A stretch of DNA of 43,950 nt from Patescibacteria group bacterium. Lineage in GTDB: Bacteria; Patescibacteriota; Minisyncoccia; Moranbacterales; UBA11712. Each line of letters starts with the position of its first letter. Position 1 is the first letter of the stretch. The notes under the pieces were generated by a model. It was given only the letters and a program-made list of their open reading frames with translations, did no database searches and had not been told where the DNA came from. The position numbers were made by a program, and so were the translations under genes. Location: the NCBI GenBank assembly GCA_030018805.1, contig JASEHL010000004.1:1-43950 (forward strand). The letters run 5' to 3'. Of the stretch, positions 37,761-43,950 are shown one piece after another.

Positions 37761-38909
37761 ATGGTAAAGACGCTTTCCGTACTAGCATTAATAATACTGA
37801 TTATCATATTTTCCTCTCAACTTCGTAGGGTCTTTTTGAGTGGCTTGGTTTTGCACGATCTTATACCTCAAGCACATACAAAATGGCTGAAATATATTTC
37901 AAAAAATCCGGTCGTTGAGCATCCGCAAGTCGATTATGGAAACGGAAGAATGGAAACGAATTTCTACCGGCCAAACGATCGGAAAAAACACGCGGCCGTT
38001 ATCTTTGTGCATGGGGTGAACGAACTTGGCAAGGATGATCCGAGAATCGTTAATCTTGCCGAAACTTTTTCGCGCGTCGGATTCGCGGTACTTGTTCCCG
38101 GACTTCCTGACATGACTCCGGGAAAGCTTAATCCCGAAGTGATTTCCGAAATTGAAGCAAGCTTAAGATATATTCATTCCCGCGACGATGTTGTTGCCAC
38201 CGACAAAATCGGCGCTCTTGGTTTCAGCATCGGCTCGGGCCCGACGCTCATTGCTGTTTCGGAAATCGAAAAAGAATTTCCGATAAAATTTCTGGTTTCG
38301 TTCGGAGGATATCACGATCTCAAGGAAGTAATTTCTTTTTCAACGACCGGACACTTCACTTACCAAGGACAAGATCATTATATTGAGCCTGATCCGACCA
38401 GCCGCTGGTTTTTTGTGAGATATTATTCCGATTTTCTCACGAACGGGAACGACAGCAGCATCCTGAAACAAATTGCCCGGACAAAAATTTCAGACCCCGG
38501 TACCGATGTCGCCGATCTTTCCGGTCAGCTTTCGCCAGAGGGAATCGCGATTTTTAGCCTGCTGACAAACACTGATCCCGCAAAAGTTTCTCAATTGATC
38601 AGCGATCTTCCGCAACAACTTCAAGATTTTATAAGCGAACTTAATCCCGCCGAGCAGGTGAAAATGCTCAAAACAAATTTATTTATCGTCCACAGCGTTA
38701 ACGACAATGTGATTCCATACACTCAATCGCTTGAGCTGGAAAATTATTTAAAGGAAAAAACCAAAACAAATTTTTTTCTACTAAGCATCTTTTCTCACGT
38801 CAATCCGCAATTTCCTCCACTCACTCTTAAAAATATTTTTACTCAATATTTTCCGGAAACATATAAATTTGGCAAACTAATATGCGACATACTGGGTTAT
38901 CAGAAATGA
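37761..38909 (+). CDS. Membrane-anchored alpha/beta hydrolase
   Basis: The 382-residue product has an N-terminal anchor (LSVLALIILIIIFSSQL) and an alpha/beta hydrolase core: AAVIFVHGVNELGK (oxyanion loop), IGALGFSIGSGPTL with Ser nucleophile in GFSIG, IVHSVNDNVIPYTQ with the Asp, and SIFSHVNPQF with the His. It resembles dienelactone hydrolase or acetyl esterase-like enzymes acting at the outer face of the membrane (inference). Substrate unknown. Its stop overlaps the next ATG (ATGA), so the two are coupled. Confidence 0.82.
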   Translation: MVKTLSVLALIILIIIFSSQLRRVFLSGLVLHDLIPQAHTKWLKYISKNPVVEHPQVDYGNGRMETNFYRPNDRKKHAAVIFVHGVNELGKDDPRIVNLAETFSRVGFAVLVPGLPDMTPGKLNPEVISEIEASLRYIHSRDDVVATDKIGALGFSIGSGPTLIAVSEIEKEFPIKFLVSFGGYHDLKEVISFSTTGHFTYQGQDHYIEPDPTSRWFFVRYYSDFLTNGNDSSILKQIARTKISDPGTDVADLSGQLSPEGIAIFSLLTNTDPAKVSQLISDLPQQLQDFISELNPAEQVKMLKTNLFIVHSVNDNVIPYTQSLELENYLKEKTKTNFFLLSIFSHVNPQFPPLTLKNIFTQYFPETYKFGKLICDILGYQK

Positions 38910-39466
38910 GCAAAAAAGAAATCATATTGAATAAAGAAAAAATTGAATATGATGTTCGCAGTAGCTCGCGGGCGAGGTGTTTGCGAATTACGATATATCC
39001 AAACGGCGAACTCGCCGCAACGCTTCCGCGAGGGATGAGCTTTGAAACGCTTGAGGAATTTATCCGCCAAAAAGCGAATTGGATTTTGCGAAAAATAAGA
39101 TTGGCGCAAAAAAGAAAGCCGAGCATATGTTTGCCGAAATCAGGCCGCAAAGAATATTTGAAGCACAAAGACCAGGCTCTGGAACTCGCGAAACGAAAAA
39201 TTGAAGAACTAAACAGGGCGTACAATTTTCAACACAAAAGAATTTCCATTCGTAACCAGAAAACCCGGTGGGGAAGCTGCAGCCGGAACGGAAGTCTGAA
39301 TTTCAATTATAAAATAGTGCATCTTCCTGAAAAATATCTCAACTACATCATTGTCCATGAACTTTGCCATCTCAAACAGTTCAATCACTCAAAAATGTTC
39401 TGGAATCTGGTCGCGGAGATGGTTCCTAATTATAAAAGTATAAGGAAGGAGTTCAGGAATCTCTGA
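38906..39466 (+). CDS. YgjP/DUF45-type metallopeptidase
   Basis: The 186-residue product has QKTRWGSCSRNGSLNFNYKI and IIVHELCHLKQFNHSKMFWN, the signature of the YgjP family (WGSCS and HELCHL-x-x-x-H), a zincin related to SprT. The N-terminal half (RCLRITIYPNGELAATLPRG) is the usual strand region. It is cytoplasmic; the biological substrate of the family is not established. ATG 38906 is favoured over 38882, because it gives the four-base ATGA overlap with the hydrolase gene. Confidence 0.9.
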   Translation: MSKKEIILNKEKIEYDVRSSSRARCLRITIYPNGELAATLPRGMSFETLEEFIRQKANWILRKIRLAQKRKPSICLPKSGRKEYLKHKDQALELAKRKIEELNRAYNFQHKRISIRNQKTRWGSCSRNGSLNFNYKIVHLPEKYLNYIIVHELCHLKQFNHSKMFWNLVAEMVPNYKSIRKEFRNL

Positions 39467-39469
39467 CAT

Positions 39470-39498
39470 TTGCCAAAAATGCTGTTTTGTGCTAAAAT
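39470..39498 (+). promoter_or_regulatory. Promoter with a long leader before the L,D-transpeptidase gene
   Basis: TTGCCA (39470-39475), 17 bases, TAAAAT (39493-39498). The expected transcript starts near 39505 and runs through a palindromic element and a terminator-like hairpin (39631-39657) before the gene at 39688. Confidence 0.65.
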
Positions 39499-39516
39499 AT
39501 AAACATAGTTGAAAAG

Positions 39517-39628
39517 CCCCGCAACCAATTCTGTTCAGCCCTTTAAGCGAAATTCTTGGAAAAGAGCAAAGCGGCTTCGCCTTCCATTTAGGGTTCAGCA
39601 TAATTTGTTGCCAGGAATTGGTGCGGAG
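39517..39628. repeat. 112-bp palindromic element in the transpeptidase leader
   Basis: Arms CCCCGCAACCAATTCTG (39517-39533) and CAGGAATTGGTGCGGAG (39612-39628) pair with one bulge. Inside, GGCG/CGCC and GGAA/TTCC hairpins occur near 39556-39590. Ends match the ACCCCGCACC..GGTGCGGGGTAAAC family. Confidence 0.6.
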
Positions 39629-39630
39629 TA

Positions 39631-39657
39631 AACGGGTGATTTTTCCCGTTTTTTTGT
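39631..39657 (+). terminator. Terminator-like hairpin in the transpeptidase leader
   Basis: AACGGG / CCCGTT with loop TGATTTTT and a long T run. It ends 31 bases before the gene. Confidence 0.75.
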
Positions 39658-39687
39658 TTTTCTTGCTGTTTTTGGATAATTGCGCGA

Positions 39688-40851
39688 ATGAAAAAAAAGG
39701 CACACAAGATATTCGTAGTGGTGGCTTTTCTGGCGGCTGTTCCAGCAGCCGGCTTTTTGGTTGCAGTCGGGCTGGGAAAGGCGAACGTCGGAAATTTTGT
39801 TGAAAGCGTGTTTGCAAAAACGGAAGCGAATATGGCCAGCAAGTCAATTGTTGGATGCCGGGATATTGTGACAATCGAATTTAGCCGATCGGCCAACGCT
39901 CCCGAAGTGGAAAAAAAATTCGAAATTGTTCCTCACGAAAAAATTTCCTTGAACTGGTCGCAGGACGGCAAGCGGTTGGAAATAAAACCGGTTGATTTTT
40001 TCAAACCCGGGGAACAATACGAATTGAAAACAAGCATCGAAGAGGGCATCATCAAAAAAGAAAAAAGAGAATTCAAGTTTTCTTTTTCTGTTGAAGACTA
40101 TCCCAGAATCGTCGGGGTTGTTCCCGGCAAGGAAGACAGCAGCAACGTGAGCGTCAGCTCCGACATCAAAGTCGTTTTCGACAAGCCCGCGAAAGGATAC
40201 AACATTGATTTTGCAATCAGTCCCTTTGAAAATTTCAAATGGGAAGCCGACGGCGAAAAAAAAGAATTCAGGATTTTTCCCCAAGACAAATTAAAATACG
40301 AAACGGAATACGAAATGAAAATAACGACCCAGGTGGCGATTGAAAACGTTAGCGCTCCGAAAGAAGAAATTTTCAGCGGAAAATTCAAAACGGAAAAAAA
40401 ACCGTATGTCACTCCGCCGAGAGATACCTCGGCGGTGATTCCTGAAGACCAGGTGGTTGACCACGAAGCGAGAGTAAGCGAGGGAAAATATATCGACATC
40501 AATCTTGCCAAACAGCACCTCTCGATTTTTGAGGACGGCAAGCGTCTTGGAACCTATCGAATTTCAACCGGCAAGCGCGGAATGGCGACTCCAACCGGAA
40601 ATTTCAAAGTGCTCGGAAAACGCGGACGGGCCTGGTCGAACAAATACAAACTATATATGCCCTATTTCATGCAGTTCACAGGCGTAGGGCATGGCATTCA
40701 TGAGCTTCCCGAGTGGCCGGGAGGATACAAAGAAGGTGCGGCTCACCTCGGGACTCCGGTTTCGCACGGATGCGTGCGGCTTGGAGTAGGGCCCGCGGCG
40801 TCAATCTACAGCTGGGCGGAGATAGGAACGCCGGTGGTTGTTCACTATTAG
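39688..40851 (+). CDS. L,D-transpeptidase (YkuD) with N-terminal Ig-like domains
   Basis: The 387-residue product has a membrane anchor (IFVVVAFLAAVPAAGFLVAV), two beta-rich domains resembling bacterial Ig-like (Big_5) repeats (IVTIEFSRSANAPEVEKKFE and DIKVVFDKPAKGYNIDFAIS), then a YkuD domain from KYIDINLAKQHLSIFEDGKR. The active site is complete: HGIHELP and LGTPVSHGCVRLG, with the Cys nucleophile. It crosslinks peptidoglycan or links proteins to it at the outer face of the membrane. It starts at ATG 39688 without an obvious ribosome site. The long structured leader suggests regulation. Confidence 0.92.
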   Translation: MKKKAHKIFVVVAFLAAVPAAGFLVAVGLGKANVGNFVESVFAKTEANMASKSIVGCRDIVTIEFSRSANAPEVEKKFEIVPHEKISLNWSQDGKRLEIKPVDFFKPGEQYELKTSIEEGIIKKEKREFKFSFSVEDYPRIVGVVPGKEDSSNVSVSSDIKVVFDKPAKGYNIDFAISPFENFKWEADGEKKEFRIFPQDKLKYETEYEMKITTQVAIENVSAPKEEIFSGKFKTEKKPYVTPPRDTSAVIPEDQVVDHEARVSEGKYIDINLAKQHLSIFEDGKRLGTYRISTGKRGMATPTGNFKVLGKRGRAWSNKYKLYMPYFMQFTGVGHGIHELPEWPGGYKEGAAHLGTPVSHGCVRLGVGPAASIYSWAEIGTPVVVHY

Positions 40852-40863
40852 CAAAAATTTTGC

Positions 40864-40906
40864 TATAATATATATAAAAATAAACACGAAAACCAAAGGA
40901 GGTGAC
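40864..40906 (+). promoter_or_regulatory. -10 box and strong ribosome site of the 40909 gene
   Basis: TATAAT at 40864-40869 and AAAGGAGGTGA at 40895-40905. An AGCAAAA / TTTTGCT hairpin overlaps the upstream gene end. Confidence 0.6.
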
Positions 40907-40908
40907 TT

Positions 40909-41103
40909 ATGGGCATAAAATCATCAGCGGACATATTTTTTATCCTCTCGGTGGCGGCAGTTTTGATGGCGATTCTCTCTTGGGCGGCTGAATCAATGTG
41001 GCTTGCTCCGACGCAGTGGCTTTTGGTCGCGATTATGGTTGGCGTTTGGGGATTGTATCTCCGCCTTCGCGACATGCACGAAGGAAACGGTAAAAAGAAA
41101 TAA
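40909..41103 (+). CDS. Small two-helix membrane protein
   Basis: The 64-residue product has two hydrophobic segments (IFFILSVAAVLMAILSWAA and WLLVAIMVGVWGLYLRL) and a basic C-terminus, with the short loop outside or inside undetermined. The near-perfect Shine-Dalgarno site and its own -10 box support a real and well-expressed gene. No family recognised. Confidence 0.75.
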   Translation: MGIKSSADIFFILSVAAVLMAILSWAAESMWLAPTQWLLVAIMVGVWGLYLRLRDMHEGNGKKK

Positions 41104-41126
41104 CCAAAATTTTCCAGTTTTGGGCG

Positions 41127-41172
41127 TTTCCTAACATCCGATGTTAGGAAATTCCTAATATTGAATGTTAGG
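41127..41172. repeat. Double hairpin before the HAD gene
   Basis: TTTCCTAACATC / GATGTTAGGAAA (41127-41151), then CCTAATATT / AATGTTAGG (41154-41172). It is related to the 36-bp palindrome at 7680. The possible ribosome site (GTTAGG) is in the last stem, four bases before the ATG. Confidence 0.7.
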
Positions 41173-41175
41173 TTT

Positions 41176-41901
41176 ATGAAAAAAAAGCTGGCTGTTTTTG
41201 ATGTCGACGGAACAATTTTTCGGAAAAATCTTCATTTTGAGCTGATTGACGAACTCTCCTGGAGAGGAGTTTTTTCAAAAAACGCTCGCAAGACTTTGGT
41301 GCGGGTTTACGCAAATTGGCTTGAACATCGCGGAACGTACGAAGAATACCGGAAAAAAATCGTGAGCATTTATGAAAAAGAGCTCAAGGGATGCCGGCAG
41401 AAAGATATAGTCGACGCCAGCAAAAAAGTGGCCGATTTCAATAAGGACCGGGTATATATTTTCGCCCGTGATCTGATCAGAAAGCTTCGAAAAAAGAAAT
41501 ATATTGTCGTTGCGATTTCCGGTTCGCCGATTGAGATTGTGAAAGAATTCAACAAATTTCTGAAATTGGATGAAGTGTTTGGGTCGGTATATGAAACGAA
41601 CGGGAGGGGAGTATATACTGGAAAGATCGTTTTCGAACCCGTGAAACACAAGGGCCATCTCGTCGGCCAGTATATTTCCGAGAAAAATTTGACGCTTGAG
41701 AGATCCTATGGCATCGGAGATACGGAATCGGACGTCAGTTTTCTCAAGATGGTTGATTATCCAATCGCTTTCAATCCAAATTTGAATCTGGAAAGAGTGG
41801 CTCGCAGGAAAGACTGGAAGATTATTGTCGAAAAGAAGGATGTGATATATGATATAGGAAACTTTAAGATCATAAACCCCGCGCTAAATCCCGTTATATG
41901 A
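41176..41901 (+). CDS. HAD-superfamily phosphatase (subfamily IB, SerB-like)
   Basis: The 241-residue product (ATG 41176; the track start lies in a hairpin) has all HAD motifs: LAVFDVDGTIF (nucleophile Asp), VVAISGSPIEI (motif II Ser), Lys in HKGHLVGQY and YGIGDTESDVSFLKM (motif IV). The helical cap after motif I marks subfamily IB, as in phosphoserine phosphatase. It would hydrolyse a small phosphate ester in the cytoplasm. The last residues (PALNPVI) and the stop codon come from a palindromic element. Confidence 0.88.
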   Translation: MKKKLAVFDVDGTIFRKNLHFELIDELSWRGVFSKNARKTLVRVYANWLEHRGTYEEYRKKIVSIYEKELKGCRQKDIVDASKKVADFNKDRVYIFARDLIRKLRKKKYIVVAISGSPIEIVKEFNKFLKLDEVFGSVYETNGRGVYTGKIVFEPVKHKGHLVGQYISEKNLTLERSYGIGDTESDVSFLKMVDYPIAFNPNLNLERVARRKDWKIIVEKKDVIYDIGNFKIINPALNPVI

Positions 41902-41952
41902 ATAAAGGTTCCTTCGCATCGATTTCATTAAGAAATAAATTTAGTGCGGGGT
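41876..41952. repeat. Palindromic element at the 3' end of the HAD gene
   Basis: ACCCCGCGCTAAAT (41876-41889) and ATTTAGTGCGGGGT (41939-41952) are inverted copies with one G-T pair, followed by AAAC. The TGA stop of the HAD gene is inside it. Confidence 0.75.
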
Positions 41953-41968
41953 AAACTAGAAAAAAATG

Positions 41969-42097
41969 CCCGGTAGTATAATTTCGACCGAAATAAGTTA
42001 TCTAAATACTGCCGGCTCTCGATATAAGCATTTATCGCAAAATCGCCTTATTGCTAACTAATTTTTTATAGCAATAAGTCGAAATTTCACTACCGGG
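41969..42097. mobile_element. 129-bp inverted-repeat (MITE-like) element, copy 1
   Basis: CCCGGTAGTATAATTTCGAC at the left and GTCGAAATTTCACTACCGGG at the right are inverted copies with two mismatches. Flanking ATG on both sides could be a 3-bp target duplication. The interior holds CTTATTGCTA / TAGCAATAAG. No coding capacity. Confidence 0.7.
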
Positions 42098-42235
42098 ATG
42101 CCAAAGATGTGGAACGCTGAAGCGCTTTTCGAATGGATAGTCAAAAAAACCATCTGGTTCTATTTGCCTTTTTACGCCATTTATCGGCTTAGTAAAGAAC
42201 TTTTTCAGGAAATATTTTCCAATGAAAAAAGGTAA
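42098..42235 (+). CDS. Possible 45-residue small protein before the MGMT gene
   Basis: This open frame, absent from the track because of size, reads MPKMWNAEALFEWIVKKTIW then FYLPFYAIYRLSKELFQEIF and SNEKR. It has an aromatic hydrophobic middle and charged ends and overlaps the MGMT start by 14 bases. Its ATG abuts the end of the inverted-repeat element, and its first codons (ATGCCAAAGATG) resemble those of rpmI (ATGCCTAAGATG). It may be a real small membrane-associated protein or a chance frame. Confidence 0.4.
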   Translation: MPKMWNAEALFEWIVKKTIWFYLPFYAIYRLSKELFQEIFSNEKR

Positions 42236-42581
42236 AGAGATATTTTCGCGGAAAGTAATACGAATTGTTTCAGGGATACCGCGAGGAAAAGTTCTGTCAT
42301 ATAAAGATGTGGCAAGGCACGCTGGAAATCCCAAGGCGGCGCGGGCGGTGGGGAATATTTTGAATCGGCGCTACAGAGAATGCAAAGAACAGGGAAGGAA
42401 AACAATTCCTTGCCACAGAGTTGTGCGTTCGGACGGCGGAGTCGGTGGTTATGCCGGAGGGGAAAAAGAAAAAAGAAGACTGTTGAGGCGGGAGGGAATT
42501 TCGTTCGCGCGTTATCAAAAAAATGTCTCCCAAAAATTTCATTGGCTAAATGAAAACCCCGCTTTGAGGCGGGGTCTTTAG
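42222..42581 (+). CDS. MGMT-type DNA alkyltransferase domain protein
   Basis: The 119-residue product is the DNA-binding and active-site domain of O6-alkylguanine-DNA alkyltransferases: GIPRGKVLSYKDVARHAGNP (helix-turn-helix), RAVGNILNRR (Arg finger region) and TIPCHRVVRSDGGVGGYAGG with the acceptor Cys present. So it may repair O6-alkylguanine directly, unlike alkyltransferase-like proteins that have lost the Cys. The N-terminal ribonuclease-like domain of longer Ogt proteins is missing, as in many small family members. A bidirectional terminator overlaps its end. Confidence 0.88.
   Translation: MKKGKEIFSRKVIRIVSGIPRGKVLSYKDVARHAGNPKAARAVGNILNRRYRECKEQGRKTIPCHRVVRSDGGVGGYAGGEKEKRRLLRREGISFARYQKNVSQKFHWLNENPALRRGL
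42553..42578. terminator. Bidirectional terminator between the MGMT gene and rplT
   Basis: ACCCCGC-TTTGAG-GCGGGGT. On the minus strand it is followed by TTTTCATTT (serving rplT); on the plus strand by CTTT. It lies within the last MGMT codons. Confidence 0.8.
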
Positions 42582-42598
42582 AATCGATTTCAAAAAGA

Positions 42599-42943
42599 TT
42601 ATTTCACTGACTCAATCAATTTTTTGAACTGCTCCGGATATTTCATCGCCATTTCGCTCAAAACCTTCCGGTCGAGAGCGATTTTTTTGTCGATAAGTTT
42701 TTTGATGAAGCTCGAATATTTTTCGCCATGTTCCCGCAAGCCGGCGTTCAGTCTCAAAATCCAAAGATTCCGGAAAGTTCTTTTTTTCACCCGCCGATCG
42801 CGGTAAGCGTATTTTCCGGCTTTGAGAAGTGCTTCTTTGGCGGCTTTGTAATGTGACTTTCGGCGCCACATAAAACCCTTGGCCTGCTTGAGGACTTTTT
42901 TCCGGCGCTTAGATGCGATTTTTCCGCGTTTGACACGACTCAT
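42599..42943 (-). CDS. rplT: Ribosomal protein L20
   Basis: The 114-residue product MSRVKRGKIASKRRKKVLKQ with KGFMWRRKSHYKAAKEALLK, RDRRVKKRTFRNLWILRLNA and ALDRKVLSEMAM is a standard L20. L20 binds 23S rRNA early in 50S assembly and in many bacteria represses its own operon. The track adds 13 codons from the tandem repeat upstream; the conserved start is the ATG at 42943. It follows rpmI after a 54-base spacer filled with tandem repeats. Confidence 0.96.
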   Translation of the reverse strand: MSRVKRGKIASKRRKKVLKQAKGFMWRRKSHYKAAKEALLKAGKYAYRDRRVKKRTFRNLWILRLNAGLREHGEKYSSFIKKLIDKKIALDRKVLSEMAMKYPEQFKKLIESVK

Positions 42944-42992
42944 GGAGCATGGAGCATGGAGCATGGAGCAAAAATGTTCCATGTTCCATGTT
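42940..42992. repeat. Tandem 9-bp repeats at the rplT start, with inverted copy
   Basis: CATGGAGCA is repeated about three and a half times up to the rplT start codon, then after AAAAATG an inverted related set (TTCCATGTTCCATGTT). On the minus strand this gives several ATG triplets ahead of and including the true start. Confidence 0.75.
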
Positions 42993-42997
42993 ATGTG

Positions 42998-43198
42998 TTA
43001 TGTGGAGTAGGGTAGATTTCTCAAAATATTCTCTGCGTCAGTTTTGAAAACGACAAAATCTTTTCGTTTCCCGCGCGTGGTTTTTCCGGCTTCGCGTGAG
43101 TTGAAATGGCTTTGGCCGACATCCCGGCGCATGACTTTTTTGCGACCGGTTATTTTCACGCGCTTTCTGACGGATTTTCTGGTTTTCATCTTAGGCAT
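42998..43198 (-). CDS. rpmI: Ribosomal protein L35
   Basis: The 66-residue product MPKMKTRKSVRKRVKITGRK with KVMRRDVGQSHFNSREAGKT and a basic middle is L35. The usual motif KTKKSAAKRFKVTGSGK is diverged here but the length and order fit. The start is ATG 43198, which directly abuts the inverted-repeat element (CCGGG-ATG); the track start at 43231 reads into that element. It is the middle gene of infC-rpmI-rplT. Confidence 0.9.
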   Translation of the reverse strand: MPKMKTRKSVRKRVKITGRKKVMRRDVGQSHFNSREAGKTTRGKRKDFVVFKTDAENILRNLPYST

Positions 43199-43326
43199 CC
43201 CGGTAGTAGAAATTCGACTTTGAAAAATCAAGTAAAATTTCAGTAATTATATTATGTGAGTTAGACATTTATATGCCCTGTAGTTATCGCATTTGGCCAA
43301 AGGCCAGTCAAATTTTCACTACCGGG
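43199..43326. mobile_element. 128-bp inverted-repeat (MITE-like) element, copy 2, between infC and rpmI
   Basis: CCCGGTAGTAGAAATTCGAC and GTCAAATTTTCACTACCGGG are inverted copies related to those of copy 1 at 41969. Length differs by one base. The flank CAT on both sides could be a target duplication. It fills the infC-rpmI spacer completely. Confidence 0.7.
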
Positions 43327-43332
43327 CATCAT

Positions 43333-43887
43333 TTACTTTGGCGCTATCACCACATTGAATCCTCCCGGGAATTTTTTTATCTCTTGCTCAATTTCGTTGG
43401 GGACCGCAATGGATTGCGTGAATTTGACGAGCGTTTCTCTTGCCAGGGGCTGATGGGCTTTTTCCCGGCCCCGGAGGCGAATTTCAATTTTGACTTTATT
43501 TCCTTGGGAAAGAAATTTCTCGGCTTGTTTTTTTCTTACTTCCAAATCATGGTCGTCCGTTCGGATTCCCAGCCTAATTCCTTTCACTTCAGTTTTCTTT
43601 TGCTTGGCTCGCTGTTGCTGCTCTTCCTTGGCTTTTTGATATTGGTATTTTCCGAAGTCCATGATTTTCACAATGGGAGGTCGGACATTCGGAACGATTT
43701 CAACGAGGTCAAGCTCTCCTTCCCGTGCCATCTCGAGTGCCTGCTCTGTTGGAACAACTCCAACTTGCTGGCCGTTTTCGTCGATCAGCCGAACGGGGGA
43801 AATGCGGATATATTCATTGATTCTGGTCCGCGGGCCCCGAAACTGCGGCCGGCGGCGAAAAAATCGTCGACGTATAGGTTTGAATAT
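43333..43887 (-). CDS. infC: Translation initiation factor IF-3, probable ATA start
   Basis: The frame holds the full IF-3: an Arg-rich N-terminus, RTRINEYIRISPVRLIDENG (N domain), GVVPTEQALEMAREGELDLV, and PPIVKIMDFGKYQYQKAKEE, IRLGIRTDDHDLEVRKKQAE and KFLSQGNKVKIEIRLRGREK (C domain). The track begins at an internal ATG (43731), which would remove the N domain. No ATG, GTG or TTG exists between the upstream in-frame stop (43891-43893) and that Met. The best start is ATA at 43887, giving 184 residues, the usual length. IF-3 genes are known for rare start codons (ATT in Escherichia coli). A promoter-like TTGTTA..TATACT lies just upstream. Confidence 0.88.
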   Translation of the reverse strand: MFKPIRRRFFRRRPQFRGPRTRINEYIRISPVRLIDENGQQVGVVPTEQALEMAREGELDLVEIVPNVRPPIVKIMDFGKYQYQKAKEEQQQRAKQKKTEVKGIRLGIRTDDHDLEVRKKQAEKFLSQGNKVKIEIRLRGREKAHQPLARETLVKFTQSIAVPNEIEQEIKKFPGGFNVVIAPK

Positions 43888-43950
43888 TAATTATTGGAGT
43901 TAGTATAGAACACGACTAGAGCTACTTAACAATTTTCTAATAATTAAGCC

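Noticed and set aside
42940-42992. CATGGAGCA repeats as a CRISPR remnant or origin iterons
   Set aside because: Units are contiguous and short, inside the rplT leader; no replication genes or AT-rich unwinding region nearby.
43333-43731. infC as a truncated gene starting at the internal Met
   Set aside because: The upstream frame continues with the well-conserved IF-3 N domain (VRLIDENG), so the gene is full length with a rare start codon rather than truncated.

Overview
The window looks like a chromosomal piece of a Candidate Phyla Radiation (Patescibacteria) genome, probably Parcubacteria and perhaps Moranbacteria-like. The support is indirect: many small proteins I cannot name, several class I methyltransferases mixed with glycosyltransferases, a GMP synthase next to exonuclease VII, a caspase-like secreted protein, and an abundance of short palindromic repeats. 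TGA is used as an ordinary stop codon (for example at the caspase-like gene and the HAD gene), which argues against the TGA=Gly lineages. No tRNA and no complete rRNA gene is visible, but a piece resembling the 3' end of 16S rRNA is present near the left edge.

Layout. (1) 1-5.8 kb, accessory: a transposase tail cut by the window edge, then a consensus promoter leading into a 16S-tail/spacer-like repeat that recurs in up to four versions, separating a SHOCT membrane protein, a DsrE-like protein, a secreted caspase-like protease, a Fic protein and an internally duplicated small protein. (2) 5.8-10 kb, minus strand: a compact sugar operon (GH1 beta-glucosidase, EamA-type transporter, membrane-anchored glycosidase-like TIM barrel, ROK sugar kinase) with perfect palindromes in its gene junctions. 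(3) 10-14.6 kb: two membrane-anchored exported proteins, a polysaccharide flippase, a GT2 glycosyltransferase and a second SHOCT protein. (4) 14.6-15.2 kb: a GC-rich stretch without a credible gene that folds well and ends in a strong terminator, best read as a large structured non-coding RNA. (5) 15.2-26.7 kb, mosaic of small units: AbrB-like regulator with a membrane protein, an M14-like peptidase, a nucleotidyltransferase/HEPN pair with its own operators, a methyltransferase, a Nudix hydrolase, arsenite methyltransferase, a B12-binding radical SAM protein and a TMTC-like membrane TPR protein. Several units share a leader motif around CCACGGCCGTGG. (6) 26.7-34.3 kb: a surface-glycan cluster of glycosyltransferases, methyltransferases and an acyltransferase, many overlapping. 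(7) 34.3-42.6 kb: guaA, xseA (with an N-terminal HRDC-like fusion), xseB, a hydrolase, a metallopeptidase, an L,D-transpeptidase, a HAD phosphatase and an MGMT-type DNA repair protein. (8) 42.6-43.9 kb, minus strand: the infC-rpmI-rplT translation operon.

The most unusual content is non-coding. It includes the candidate ~460-nt structured RNA; a promoter-16S tail-terminator unit carrying the anti-Shine-Dalgarno sequence; and several families of palindromic elements, some lying inside reading frames (a GT2 gene, the xseA linker) or supplying the last codons of genes. A pair of ~128-bp inverted-repeat elements has one copy squeezed between infC and rpmI. infC itself has no ordinary start codon in its open frame and appears to start at ATA.

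All functional calls rest on motifs read by eye; no database search was possible.
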